From contig JAPOWV010000043.1 in assembly GCA_026707445.1 (NCBI GenBank), forward strand, positions 1-59,181: a DNA stretch of 59,181 bases, in the 5' to 3' direction. Each line of letters opens with the position of its first letter. The stretch's first letter is position 1. Made by a program: the position numbers and the translations under genes. Origin of the DNA: Gammaproteobacteria bacterium (GTDB taxonomy: Bacteria > Pseudomonadota > Gammaproteobacteria > Steroidobacterales > Foliamicaceae). The notes beneath the pieces were generated by a model. The model did not search any database, was not told the DNA's origin, and saw only the letters and a program-made list of their open reading frames with translations. Positions 43,925 to 51,849 of this stretch are shown here, piece by piece.

Positions 43925-45205
43925 CTAAGGCGCCGAGGTGGCCATTCTCCTGACAATCAGTGCCCAGGCAATAACGACAAGGTTGGCCACCATCATCATG
44001 ACAAACGGCGCGGTTGCGCCGATACTGTCGAAAATCCGGCCGCCTGCGAAGATCCATAAGGCGATGCCGATGCCGCCGAACACACCCAGGAACCCGAGCA
44101 CCGCGCCGCGCGACGGCTCGGGCGCCTGTTCTCCGGCCAGGGCATTGTTGGTCACGACGATGCTGATCTCGCCGGCAGCCAGAATGACCACGCCTGCGAA
44201 AGCAAGAAGCGCAAACGGATCTCCGACCGCCCACAGGACGCCGTATCCGATCGTGGCCAGAACAAAGGCGAGGACCATTACGCTGACCTTGTTGAACCTG
44301 TCGTTGAGGGAGCCCGCCACGAATGCCCAGGCCACGACGGCAACCTGGTGAACGGCCAGCAACGTGCCCGCCCGCAGGGTCGCTTCTCCCATCGACATGC
44401 CGGCGTCCAGTGCGGAGCGCGTAACCCACAGCGGAAGGAACATGCCGATTATGGCCAGGTCGCCGCGGCCGATGAACGCGGCCCCGTAGGTGAGGGCCAA
44501 GGTGCGGTTGCGCAGCCCCAGTTTGAGCGCCGTAACGGCGGAGGTGAGCGGGCCGGCCTCGGCCGGTTCGTCTCGTGCCGATTTCTTCTTGAGGCCGAGC
44601 CCCAGGACGATGGCCGAAAAAAAGCACAGGCCCGCAGTGATCCAGAATACCGTGCGGCCGGCCGCCGCTCCGTCGTATCCGGCGTTCTCCAGCATGGAGG
44701 GCAGTCGGGACATCACGACGGTCATGATCATCACGCCGAGCCCGGCAGTGACATTGAGGGCGCCGATCAGCTTGCCCCGCGACTCGCCCCGGCTGTAGTC
44801 GACGGCGACGATCGTGAACATCACCAGCGCAGTGCTGGTGCCGATTGCGAAAATGGCGCGAAAGAGCGTCAGTTGCGTCACGGAGTCCGCAAGCGGATAA
44901 AGCAGATATCCGAGGCCCATCATGAAAAACCCGACGGCGTAGAAGGCCCGCCGGCCCCATCGGTCGGACAGCCCGCCGATCAGACACATCGTGACGATCG
45001 CCACGCCTTCGTGCACCGCACCCAGGCGTCCCGTCACGGATCCGATTTCCGACGCTGGCAGCTCCAGGATGTTTATCAACAGATACGGCTGGATGAGATT
45101 GATATAGACCAGGAGACTGATGGTCGTCAGGCTGGCATACACGGCCGCCAACGCGTGCCGACGCGTGACGCCCCGGGCCAGACGAATAGACCCGATCGAC
45201 GTCAT
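43925..45205 (-). CDS. MFS transporter
   Basis: A 426-aa major facilitator with about twelve membrane segments and the loop GGLSDRWGRR (about residues 75-84). The ATG at 45205 overlaps the stop of the small membrane protein gene by 4 nt; the longer open frame upstream is not used for that reason. The stop lies 31 nt from the Rieske oxygenase start, so transporter and oxygenase probably form one operon, the transporter bringing in the aromatic substrate. Confidence 0.88.
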   Translation of the reverse strand: MTSIGSIRLARGVTRRHALAAVYASLTTISLLVYINLIQPYLLINILELPASEIGSVTGRLGAVHEGVAIVTMCLIGGLSDRWGRRAFYAVGFFMMGLGYLLYPLADSVTQLTLFRAIFAIGTSTALVMFTIVAVDYSRGESRGKLIGALNVTAGLGVMIMTVVMSRLPSMLENAGYDGAAAGRTVFWITAGLCFFSAIVLGLGLKKKSARDEPAEAGPLTSAVTALKLGLRNRTLALTYGAAFIGRGDLAIIGMFLPLWVTRSALDAGMSMGEATLRAGTLLAVHQVAVVAWAFVAGSLNDRFNKVSVMVLAFVLATIGYGVLWAVGDPFALLAFAGVVILAAGEISIVVTNNALAGEQAPEPSRGAVLGFLGVFGGIGIALWIFAGGRIFDSIGATAPFVMMMVANLVVIAWALIVRRMATSAP

Positions 45206-45600
45206 TTGGCGCCCCGATAGATCAGGCCGAGCACGAGCGCGAACAGGCCGAACTGCAAGACGAGATACGCGGTTTCCATCACGATGAAGCCGACCGCGTT
45301 CGGCACGCTCTGTTTCGCGACCAGGGCCAGGACATGCGACGTCCAGAAAAACAGCCCCATGAGGCCTGCATATTGAAAGGCCCGGGCAAAGCCGGCCCGG
45401 CCCGAACGAAATAGCGGATAGATCACCGCCAGGACAAGGCCCTGAATGGCAATCGCCGCCAGGCCTGCCAGGACATTCGGCTCCCCGTCGAAATAGCCGA
45501 AGGCCTGATACTGCTCTTCGAAGAGCCCAAGATGCCAACCCAATGCGAGCGGGAAAACGATCACGACATAGGCTGCCGCCGCCAGGAGCATTTTTGTCAT
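45202..45600 (-). CDS. Small four-helix membrane protein
   Basis: A 132-aa hydrophobic protein with four predicted membrane helices (about residues 4-22, 45-65, 74-92 and 105-128) and the motif ALGWHLGLFEEQYQAFGYF after helix one. Similar small proteins of unknown function are widespread; I cannot name the family with certainty. It is first in the operon with the MFS and Rieske genes (ATGA overlap with the MFS gene). Confidence 0.75.
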   Translation of the reverse strand: MTKMLLAAAAYVVIVFPLALGWHLGLFEEQYQAFGYFDGEPNVLAGLAAIAIQGLVLAVIYPLFRSGRAGFARAFQYAGLMGLFFWTSHVLALVAKQSVPNAVGFIVMETAYLVLQFGLFALVLGLIYRGAK

Positions 45601-45728
45601 TGCTCGATCCTTACAGACACTTTATAGAACCTATTGAATCCATTTGGCACTAGAATCTAGAATCAACTTGCCCAAAAGCGTTGTTCCGGAAGAGTTTTTT
45701 CTCAAGGAACATTCCCGGGAGGGTTGAT

Positions 45729-45890
45729 TTGGTCTGGTCAACAATCCTGATAGTAATCGCAAGCGCCGTAGCGCTGGTCTTTCTTGTGAGAGTTTTTGGC
45801 TACCTGATCGAGCAGCGCAACCTGAAGCGCCAGCGCGAGCGCAACCGAGACCGCCTGAAGTTCTACAGAAGCCAGGAGTGGGAGGACTAG
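45729..45890 (+). CDS. Small single-pass membrane protein
   Basis: A possible 53-aa protein from a TTG at 45729 with GGGAGGG five nt upstream. One membrane helix (STILIVIASAVALVFLVRVFGYL) is followed by a charged tail (EQRNLKRQRERNRDRLKF), like a stator or small scaffold protein. The frame opens further upstream at 45681 without a ribosome site. Function unknown. A tandem TAGAATC TAGAATC lies at about 45652-45665 upstream. Confidence 0.45.
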   Translation: MVWSTILIVIASAVALVFLVRVFGYLIEQRNLKRQRERNRDRLKFYRSQEWED

Positions 45891-45920
45891 GATCGGCGAC
45901 CGGACAACTTGAGTTGCCGG

Positions 45921-46655
45921 TTAGAGTCCTTCGCTTAACTCCACCAATTCGTAATAGGTCTGCATGTATCCGTCGACCTGACCCTTGAGAAACACGTAGT
46001 CACCGTCGTTTGTGGTCCATACGTTGTAGATCGGGTGTTCTTCGGGCAGGCCCCCGACCGCCACGAATTGAAAGTGATGCGCCGTAAACGAGCCTGCACC
46101 CACCGTGATGTCCTCATCCCCGCGATAGATCACCGTAGGCCGGGCTGTCGCAATGGTCGGCCCTGTCGCACCGCGATGATCGGTGGACGACAAAAAATGT
46201 TCAAACGTCTGCGGTTCACCGGGTTTGGATAAATCCACACCGGCGCAGACCCAGCCGTCATTCTGAATGGCATGGCCGCCGAAGACGGGGCAAATACCCG
46301 AGTACGGCACACGTTGAGACAACCGGCCTTCCGTGGTTGTGACCGTCTCGCACTCGGCAACCCCATTGGCAAAGCGAAACCAGCCCGAGCCGCGGAATTC
46401 ATCCCCGATGGTGATGCGGACAAAGGCGTCAATAGGTGAAAAGCCGCTGTCGACGGTGAGCTGGACAAAACGCAATACACTGGGCCGGTCATCGATTTCA
46501 CCGTGAGACATCAACGACCGGCGGCCATCGGAATGCCGTGTCAGGGTCCACACTTCCCGGCCCCGTTCCTCACCCATGCGGTCCGGCTTCCTGGAGGTGT
46601 ATAGCAGGCGCCCCTTGCGTGTCACATGGTCGCGCTGGTGGTACTCCTTGATCAT
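45921..46655 (-). CDS. Unknown beta-rich protein, paralogue A
   Basis: A 244-aa protein of no family I can name. It shares its plan with the upstream neighbour: GRLLYTSRKPDRMGEERGRE, EIDDRPSVLR, GEFRG-type GSGWFRF, DHRGATGP, ITVGAGSFTAHHF and the C-terminal GYMQTYYELVE. The ITVGAG-F-AHHF piece recalls DUF3108-like beta-sandwich proteins. GGGGAG precedes the ATG at 46655. It probably arose by tandem duplication and may bind a lipid or aromatic ligand. No signal peptide. Confidence 0.72.
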   Translation of the reverse strand: MIKEYHQRDHVTRKGRLLYTSRKPDRMGEERGREVWTLTRHSDGRRSLMSHGEIDDRPSVLRFVQLTVDSGFSPIDAFVRITIGDEFRGSGWFRFANGVAECETVTTTEGRLSQRVPYSGICPVFGGHAIQNDGWVCAGVDLSKPGEPQTFEHFLSSTDHRGATGPTIATARPTVIYRGDEDITVGAGSFTAHHFQFVAVGGLPEEHPIYNVWTTNDGDYVFLKGQVDGYMQTYYELVELSEGL

Positions 46656-46683
46656 GAATGAACTCCCCTGGCTGTCAGTCTTA

Positions 46684-47442
46684 TTATCCAAGAGTTTTTT
46701 CGTATTCCACCAGTTCGTAATGGGTCTGCATGTACCCGGCGACTCCACCTTTGAGGAAAGTGTATTCCCCGTCTGTCGATGTATACACCTCATAGGGCGG
46801 GTGTTCTTCGGGGAGGTCGGTGTTGGTCGGCACCTGGAAGTGATGGGCATCAAACGTGCCGGCGCCGACGGTGATTTTTTCGTCACCCACATACACCAGG
46901 TCCAGACGCAGGGGGTAAAGCATCGGGCCGGTCGCACCTCTGTGGTCGGGCGAGCACAGCAGCAACTCGTCGATGCTTTGCTGGCCGGGACCCTTGCTCA
47001 GGTCGTAGTGGGAAAAGTGCCAGCTATCGCAGGCGATGGCATGGTTCTGAAAAGACTTCAATGGGCCGTGTTTGTGGTCCATACGCTGGGACACCCGGCC
47101 TTCCAATGCGGTGTACGTCTCACACTCCGTATAGTCGTCATGGAATTTAAACCACCCCGTGCCCATGAACTTGTCGCCGACGGTAAGCCGGACGAAACAA
47201 TCCTGGGGCATCCAGTTTTCGTCCACTGTGTAAGTGGCATCGCGCATAACGGAGGGGCGGTCGTCGATTTCCGTATGAACGCCAATGGTGCGGCCACCCC
47301 AACCGTATTTGGTGATGGTGAAGAACTCCCGGCCGCGTTCTTGATCCAACCGTTCAGGTTTTTTCGACGTATAGGCGATCACACCCCGGACGACCGTGTG
47401 ATCGATTTGGGTAACCGGCAGGCCCGTGCTCGCATCGTTCAT
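46684..47442 (-). CDS. Unknown beta-rich protein, paralogue B
   Basis: A 252-aa protein related over its full length to paralogue A (shared GVIAYTSKKPERLDQERGRE, EIDDRPSVMR, MGTGWFKF, DHRGATGP, ITVGAGTFDAHHFQ and GYMQTHYELVEYE). A perfect GGGAGGG ribosome site lies six nt before the ATG. It is first in a two-gene operon (28 nt to paralogue A). It differs most in the middle (GRVSQRMDHKHGPLKS) so ligand choice may differ. Function unknown. Confidence 0.74.
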   Translation of the reverse strand: MNDASTGLPVTQIDHTVVRGVIAYTSKKPERLDQERGREFFTITKYGWGGRTIGVHTEIDDRPSVMRDATYTVDENWMPQDCFVRLTVGDKFMGTGWFKFHDDYTECETYTALEGRVSQRMDHKHGPLKSFQNHAIACDSWHFSHYDLSKGPGQQSIDELLLCSPDHRGATGPMLYPLRLDLVYVGDEKITVGAGTFDAHHFQVPTNTDLPEEHPPYEVYTSTDGEYTFLKGGVAGYMQTHYELVEYEKTLG

Positions 47443-47609
47443 GTGGGTCCCTCCCGAAACCGGTTCCGACCGGTTCCTGTCATTGTTTGTTGCCCCGCGC
47501 CATCATACGCTGGCCGGTGCGGTTGTCTACGGACCCCATGCACGCACGGGATACTATCTCTCCGAACGGTCTGCGATTGTGGCGCTCGGGCAACGCCCTG
47601 GTGTCATCC

Positions 47610-47933
47610 TTAGGTTGCAGCGTCACTGCCCAGCTGTGATTGGGCGGCGGATAGAACCAAACGAAGGTCCAATGCTTGCAAAACCTTGAGTACTGTGGCG
47701 AATCCCGGGTTGCCGTCCGCCGAAAGCGCCTTGTAGAGGCTCTCCCGGCCAAGTCCTGTCTTTGCCGCGATTTTCGTCATGCCGTGCGACCGGGCCACGT
47801 CGCCTAGCGCAGCTGCTATTAACTGAGGGTCGCCGTCCTCGAACGCCGCATCGAGGTAGGCGGCGATGTCCAATTCATCCTGCAAATGAACCGCCGCGTC
47901 CCAGGGGCGGGTATTGATTGGTTTAGCGGTCAT
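47610..47933 (-). CDS. Orphan HigA/HI1420-type antitoxin (XRE HTH)
   Basis: A ~107-aa antitoxin-like protein: the N-terminus AAVHLQDELDIAAYLDAAFED and HTH region ALGDVARSHGMTKIAAKTGLGRESLYKAL match the addiction-module antidote family paired with RelE/HigB-like toxins. In that family the toxin gene precedes the antitoxin, but no toxin reading frame exists upstream (only the Fic promoter) or downstream. The frame runs far upstream to 48386, but the family starts at MTAKPIN, so 47933 is used. The palindrome at 47966-47981 is a likely operator. Confidence 0.8.
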   Translation of the reverse strand: MTAKPINTRPWDAAVHLQDELDIAAYLDAAFEDGDPQLIAAALGDVARSHGMTKIAAKTGLGRESLYKALSADGNPGFATVLKVLQALDLRLVLSAAQSQLGSDAAT

Positions 47934-47965
47934 CTTTTCTGACGGATGGTGGGCACTTTCGGATC

Positions 47966-47981
47966 GTATCCGAGAGGATAC
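47966..47981. promoter_or_regulatory. Palindrome upstream of the antitoxin
   Basis: GTATCC (47966-47971) and GGATAC (47976-47981) are exact reverse complements separated by GAGA. It lies 33 nt upstream of the antitoxin start, the usual place for an autoregulatory operator of such antitoxins. Inferred from position and symmetry. Confidence 0.5.
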
Positions 47982-48033
47982 AACCAAGCAAGTTTGTTCG
48001 CCGTTGTGGTGATCGACCCGCCGGCCCGACTCC

Positions 48034-48077
48034 GAACTACTAATTTGACATGAATTAGTATTTAATTTACATTTGGC
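48034..48077 (+). repeat. Fic-associated palindromic repeat, copy 1
   Basis: Unit of about 44 bp. Its core (48038-48060) has arms TACTAATT and AATTAGTA around TGACATG, a perfect 8-bp inverted repeat; the tail reads AATTTACATTTGGC. It occurs again 49 bp later and downstream of the Fic gene. Confidence 0.8.
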
Positions 48078-48082
48078 GACAC

Positions 48083-48126
48083 GAACTACTAATTTGACAT
48101 GAATTAGTAGCAAATTGACATTTGGC
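48083..48126 (+). repeat. Fic-associated palindromic repeat, copy 2
   Basis: Second copy of the same unit; palindromic core 48087-48109, tail AATTGACATTTGGC. GAACTACT precedes the core in both upstream copies. It sits immediately before the Fic start, so it is a likely operator. Confidence 0.8.
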
Positions 48127-48153
48127 TTGCCTCCCAACCCGGACCTATTCTTA

Positions 48154-49512
48154 ATGAAAATGCCTACCCCTCTCCCGTCCCTACGGGATATGGACTCTCC
48201 TGAGCAGGTAAGGAAAATCCTGAATCTGGTTTCCTCCGGAGTAGGAAATATTCCGAATGACCGATATGTACATTGGTCAAAACTTAAGTACATGCGGCCG
48301 CCTGAGGAGATCTCAAACGAAGATTGGTGGCTGGCAATAAAGTTCGCTAGAGCTTCGATAAGACACGAGCTTCCGCTTGTTGACAAGAATGGACGTCAAT
48401 TTTCGTTCAGCGACTCAGGGTATTTGAATCGGATGCTTCACCAGATAGATCGAGATGCCAGCGGCCGCATCGAATTGCCGGCGGACGTTGTGAATCCTCA
48501 ATCGCGGAATCGCTACCTGGTGAGTTCACTGATCGAAGAAGCGATTACTTCAAGTCAACTGGAGGGTGCAGCCACAACTCGGCGCGTTGCCAAGGAGATG
48601 TTGCGAACCGGGCGTAATCCCCAGACCAGGGGCGAACGGATGATTGTCAACAATTACCGCGCCATGGATTTCTTGCGGGAACTCGGTGAGGAGAATCTGT
48701 CTGTGCCCTTGCTGCTTCGGCTTCAGAGCATTCTCACCGAGGCCGCAGTGGAGGATGAAGGCATTGTTGGCCGATTCAGGCGGACCGAGGATGACGTGCT
48801 TGTCGTTGACAGCCGGGACAACGAGGTGTTGCACGTCCCACCGAATGCCTCCCACCTCGAAGAACGCCTGGATAACCTTTTCCGTTTTGCCAATACTACG
48901 GACGAAACCTCGTTCATCCATCCAGTCATAAGAGCCATACTGCTTCACTTCATGATCGGTTACGAGCATCCGTTTGTTGACGGTAACGGGCGGACCGCTC
49001 GCGCTCTTTTCTACTGGGCCATGGCGCGCGCCGGGTACTGGATGACGGAGTACCTTTCAATCTCAACCATCATTCGCATAGCACCAGCACAGTATGCAAG
49101 GTCGTATGTTTTTTCGGAAACCGACGACAATGATGTCACCTACTTCATTGACTACAACCTTCGCGTAATTCTTCGCGCCATTAAGCTGCTCCATAAGTAC
49201 CTGGCGCGGAAGTCAAGAGAAATTTCTGAGGTTCAGCGTCTCCTTGCCGGGTCAGCGCTTAGGACTATTCTTAATCACCGTCAGATGGCGCTGTTGATTT
49301 CCATGCGAAAACACCCCGATCAACTGTATACGATCCACAGCCACCGGACTTCACACAACGTCACGTATCAGACCGCTCGAACCGACCTGCTTAAGTTGAC
49401 TGACCTCGGCTTGCTGCAAATTACTAAACTCGGACGTTCATTTACCTTCCGTCCTGCGAAAAATATCGAAGACCAGCTGCGAGAGTTGGGCCAAACCTGG
49501 AATGCAGGATGA
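48154..49512 (+). CDS. Fic family protein with C-terminal winged helix
   Basis: A ~452-aa Fic enzyme. The active-site loop is HPFVDGNGRTAR (about residues 272-283), the full consensus, and the inhibitory segment SSQLEG (about 133-138) is N-terminal, so it is self-inhibited. The C-terminus (LYTIHSHRTSHNVTYQTARTDLLKLTDLGLLQ) resembles a winged helix that could bind the flanking palindromes. The start is not certain: I use the ATG at 48154, beyond the repeats; an upstream TTG at 48115 lies inside repeat copy 2. Likely modifies a host or invader protein by nucleotidylation. Codon use is AT-richer than in the core genes. Confidence 0.88.
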   Translation: MKMPTPLPSLRDMDSPEQVRKILNLVSSGVGNIPNDRYVHWSKLKYMRPPEEISNEDWWLAIKFARASIRHELPLVDKNGRQFSFSDSGYLNRMLHQIDRDASGRIELPADVVNPQSRNRYLVSSLIEEAITSSQLEGAATTRRVAKEMLRTGRNPQTRGERMIVNNYRAMDFLRELGEENLSVPLLLRLQSILTEAAVEDEGIVGRFRRTEDDVLVVDSRDNEVLHVPPNASHLEERLDNLFRFANTTDETSFIHPVIRAILLHFMIGYEHPFVDGNGRTARALFYWAMARAGYWMTEYLSISTIIRIAPAQYARSYVFSETDDNDVTYFIDYNLRVILRAIKLLHKYLARKSREISEVQRLLAGSALRTILNHRQMALLISMRKHPDQLYTIHSHRTSHNVTYQTARTDLLKLTDLGLLQITKLGRSFTFRPAKNIEDQLRELGQTWNAG

Positions 49513-49531
49513 AGATCAGGCAGTCCCCAAA

Positions 49532-49571
49532 TACTAATTAGACATGAATTAGTAGTAAATTGACATTTCGC
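49532..49571 (+). repeat. Fic-associated palindromic repeat, copy 3
   Basis: Third copy, 19 nt after the Fic stop. Core 49532-49554 has arms TACTAATT and AATTAGTA around AGACATG, one base different from copies 1 and 2; the tail reads AAATTGACATTTCGC. The repeats therefore bracket the gene. Confidence 0.75.
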
Positions 49572-49626
49572 ATACTGGGCGATATTTTTCCGGCTAACTA
49601 CCCTTGTGGTTTCGACCGCAAGGTGC

Positions 49627-49654
49627 GGGCCTCTTCGGAGGCCCTTGCTTTTTT
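49627..49654 (+). terminator. Rho-independent terminator after the Fic gene
   Basis: GGGCCTC and GAGGCCC form a 7-bp stem closed by a TTCG loop, followed by TTGCTTTTTT. Oriented to end transcription from the Fic gene. Confidence 0.85.
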
Positions 49655-49763
49655 GGGCCCAGGTCCATTCCCAATGGCGGATCGGACCGCGGCGGAACCT
49701 ACTGGTTCAATCGAAAGAGTTGCCCTTCTCATGTAGCATTGGCGGCGAAGGAGGATTGCACTC

Positions 49764-50063
49764 ATGAATGAACTTTTGCTCGGCATGATGGGTGTGGTGC
49801 TTGGCTGCAGCTTTGGTCTTGCGGGCATATTCCTCGGTGTGCGTTACAGCAATGCCCGATCCTTTGGCCGACTGTCCAAGCGAATTTATCTGGGAATTGC
49901 CTCAGGCGTGATGTTCGTTGTCGTGTTTCCGACATTCATGTTCCGCCTCGTGTTTCCAGATGCGGCCTGGGTAAACACAAGGCTGTGGATCGCGTTAGCT
50001 GCCCTTGCGCTGGTATTCCTGATGCCTATCGGCTTCCATTGGTGGGCGTCTCGAAAAAACTGA
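49764..50063 (+). CDS. Small three-helix membrane protein
   Basis: A 99-aa protein with three hydrophobic segments (about residues 3-27, 43-64 and 73-92) and basic loops. AAGGAGG lies 8 nt before the ATG. No family recognised; it stands alone between the terminator and the LysE-type gene (convergent). Confidence 0.65.
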   Translation: MNELLLGMMGVVLGCSFGLAGIFLGVRYSNARSFGRLSKRIYLGIASGVMFVVVFPTFMFRLVFPDAAWVNTRLWIALAALALVFLMPIGFHWWASRKN

Positions 50064-50087
50064 TCTAAGCAGAAAGAATCGAGCAGG

Positions 50088-50690
50088 CTACCTGCTGAGG
50101 AGAATTCGCAGGCCCACGGCGCCGAGCACAGCCGCGGCGGCGCGATCGATATAGATCTTTGCCTGCATGTAACGCTTCGCGACGGCTTGCGTGCTCATAC
50201 CGAAGGCGAGCGCCGTATAGAAAGCGATTTCCACCAGGAAGTGGTTTGCGACGATGACGATACTGTCGGTCACACCAATACCGGCAGGGAAGACCGTAAC
50301 CAATACAGCGGCGGCGAAAAGCACGGATTTCGGATTGAAGAGATTCACCAGAAACCCTTGCCGGAATGCGCGCCTGCCCGGCTTGATTACGGCCTTGGCT
50401 GGGACGCCGGCGCTCCTCCACATCCTGTATGCGATGTACAGAAGATAAGCAGCTCCTGCGGCTTTGGCGCCGACGTACAAGAAGGGAAAAAGTTCGAAGA
50501 CCACGCCGAAACCGAGGAGCGCCATCATCGTCCAGATTGCGGCCATCAGACCGAGTCCTGCACCAACCGCGATTCCGGCAGTGCGGCCCGCACTCAAGGA
50601 GGTCTGGGTCGCCATCAGCATCGCTGGCCCGGGGCTCGCAATAGCGACTATCAGGACAACGTTGAAGGTTAAGAGTTGAGCCCAGGTCAT
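50088..50690 (-). CDS. LysE/RhtB family amino-acid exporter
   Basis: A 200-aa inner-membrane protein with about six membrane segments and the family signature IASPGPAMLMATQTSLSAG near residues 17-35, plus GFLVNLFNPKSVLFAAA (about 112-128). RhtB-type members export homoserine, threonine or other amino acids. No clear partner; it is monocistronic between two unrelated cassettes. Confidence 0.88.
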   Translation of the reverse strand: MTWAQLLTFNVVLIVAIASPGPAMLMATQTSLSAGRTAGIAVGAGLGLMAAIWTMMALLGFGVVFELFPFLYVGAKAAGAAYLLYIAYRMWRSAGVPAKAVIKPGRRAFRQGFLVNLFNPKSVLFAAAVLVTVFPAGIGVTDSIVIVANHFLVEIAFYTALAFGMSTQAVAKRYMQAKIYIDRAAAAVLGAVGLRILLSR

Positions 50691-50780
50691 GTTCTACTTG
50701 TTTGGCTTACCTCGATCGCTATTCCTCCCACATCGTGAGCGCCTCGGATCCACGGAAACGGTGGTCCCCTCCGCCATCCG

Positions 50781-50798
50781 ACAGGAGCAAGCTCCTGT
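50781..50798 (-). terminator. Perfect hairpin between the proline-rich and LysE genes
   Basis: ACAGGAGC and GCTCCTGT flank AA, a perfect inverted repeat 27 nt after the last proline-rich gene (minus strand). No T run follows, so it is a weak or Rho-dependent terminator at best. Confidence 0.4.
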
Positions 50799-50824
50799 TC
50801 TTCACTGTTCGATGCAGAATCTTT

Positions 50825-50956
50825 CTATTTCTTGTTAGGAGGCGGAGGCGGGGGATTGGGTTTTCCACCGCCGGGGGGCTTGGGAGATACACCCCGCTCT
50901 TGTGTTTTGGGTTCCCTCGGGGGGCTGGGCCGAGGCGGTTTATCGTGTGACTTCAA
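50825..50956 (-). CDS. Proline-rich, lysine-tailed microprotein 2
   Basis: A 43-aa protein from a TTG at 50956, four nt after the stop of microprotein 1. It has the same plan: PPRP-x-PPRE near the start, GVSPKPP in the middle, then KPNPPPPPPNKK at the end. Its ribosome site would be the AAGAAGAAG at the end of the previous gene. Translation through six consecutive prolines should need EF-P. The close resemblance of two tandem small genes, ending alike, is the best evidence that both are real. Function unknown. Confidence 0.6.
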   Translation of the reverse strand: MKSHDKPPRPSPPREPKTQERGVSPKPPGGGKPNPPPPPPNKK

Positions 50957-50960
50957 GTAG

Positions 50961-51104
50961 CTACTTCTTCTTGGGCGGGGGTGGGGGCGGCTCCGGCTTT
51001 GTTGCCTTTTCTGGTTTGGGAGAAACACCATCCTGAACGGTTACTCGAGTCTCGCGCGGCGGTGGAGCGGTCTGTGGACGGGGCGGATTTGGCGGCTGTT
51101 TCAT
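50961..51104 (-). CDS. Proline-rich, lysine-tailed microprotein 1
   Basis: A 47-aa protein, too short for most gene finders. It begins MKQPPNPPRPQTAPPPRE, contains GVSPKPEKATKPE and ends PPPPPPKKK. The ATG is four nt after the stop of the DUF6338-like gene and has GAGGA about eight nt upstream. It is probably cotranscribed with that membrane protein and microprotein 2. The polyproline-Lys tail might bind an SH3-like partner or nucleic acid. Function unknown. Confidence 0.65.
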   Translation of the reverse strand: MKQPPNPPRPQTAPPPRETRVTVQDGVSPKPEKATKPEPPPPPPKKK

Positions 51105-51108
51105 GCGG

Positions 51109-51714
51109 TCAGTCCTCGTTGTCAGTTTCCGTCGCCATGGGCAGAAATTCTATCATTTCCACTTCCGAGGCCGGAATCAGCATATGTGAAACACCGTCGA
51201 TCGAGCTGCGACCTTTTTCTTCCAGCCATTCGCATTCTTCTATCAGGAAGTGCTGATCGTCTGGCCGGCTCGGCCATTCTCTCGGCCACCCGAACAGTCG
51301 CCGTTCTCCCTTAAGGTGCAAGACTACGTAGCAATCGGTATGAAACGCAAAGGCGGAGTACTGGGCCGAACGATAGGAACTCTGGCGCGTTAGTTTCCAA
51401 CTGCGAAGCCAACTGTGCGGCAAATCTTTGTTCCAGAGCCATGCCGCAGATAACCCGGCGATGATTGCGATTAAGACCGATACAGCAATCCCGGTCGTAT
51501 CGTCGGCCACCGTCGTAGTGAGTTCGGTATCTCTTTTCCACAAAACCAGCCGCGTGGCAACCTGCACGATCACGGTGAAGATAAAGACTTGCGCCAGCGA
51601 ATCAAATCCACTGGGTTTCGGATTTGAAATTAGTGTTCGAAAAAGGCCTGTCGCCACAAAGCCTGGCAGCAAAAACCAGAGCACTGCTATCGCTTCGCTA
51701 CTTGCCCAAGACAT
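51109..51714 (-). CDS. DUF6338-like membrane protein
   Basis: A 201-aa protein with an N-terminal membrane helix (FLLPGFVATGLFRTLI, about residues 14-29) and further helices near 40-58 and 70-92, then a soluble tail with RRLFGWPREWPSRPDDQHFLIEECEWLE. The GWP.EWPS...HF.L motif and topology resemble DUF6338 proteins. AGGAG lies eight nt before the ATG. It heads an operon with the two proline-rich microproteins. The location between Fic and retron genes suggests a conflict-related role; that is inference. Confidence 0.72.
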   Translation of the reverse strand: MSWASSEAIAVLWFLLPGFVATGLFRTLISNPKPSGFDSLAQVFIFTVIVQVATRLVLWKRDTELTTTVADDTTGIAVSVLIAIIAGLSAAWLWNKDLPHSWLRSWKLTRQSSYRSAQYSAFAFHTDCYVVLHLKGERRLFGWPREWPSRPDDQHFLIEECEWLEEKGRSSIDGVSHMLIPASEVEMIEFLPMATETDNED

Positions 51715-51849
51715 AAGTCGGACTCCTTCCTCGGATACTCATTCAACAATAGCCTCGTTAGCGCGGTGGGGCCACTCCAATCCCGTGTAGAAAAATCGGG
51801 ACGTACGGGAATTTAGTATGTTAGAGGGACCATTTGGAAGTGGCAAAGT

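Noticed and set aside
47443..47609. Possible toxin gene beside the orphan antitoxin
   Set aside because: No frame with RelE/HigB features; the only frames are fragments read through the antitoxin.
48034..48126. CRISPR-like pair of repeats
   Set aside because: Only two tandem copies, with long AT-rich palindromes and short variable tails; no spacer array and no cas genes. Interpreted as operators.
49595..49626. tRNA-like T-arm before the terminator
   Set aside because: A TTCGA with partial stem occurs, but no acceptor, D or anticodon arm can be drawn.
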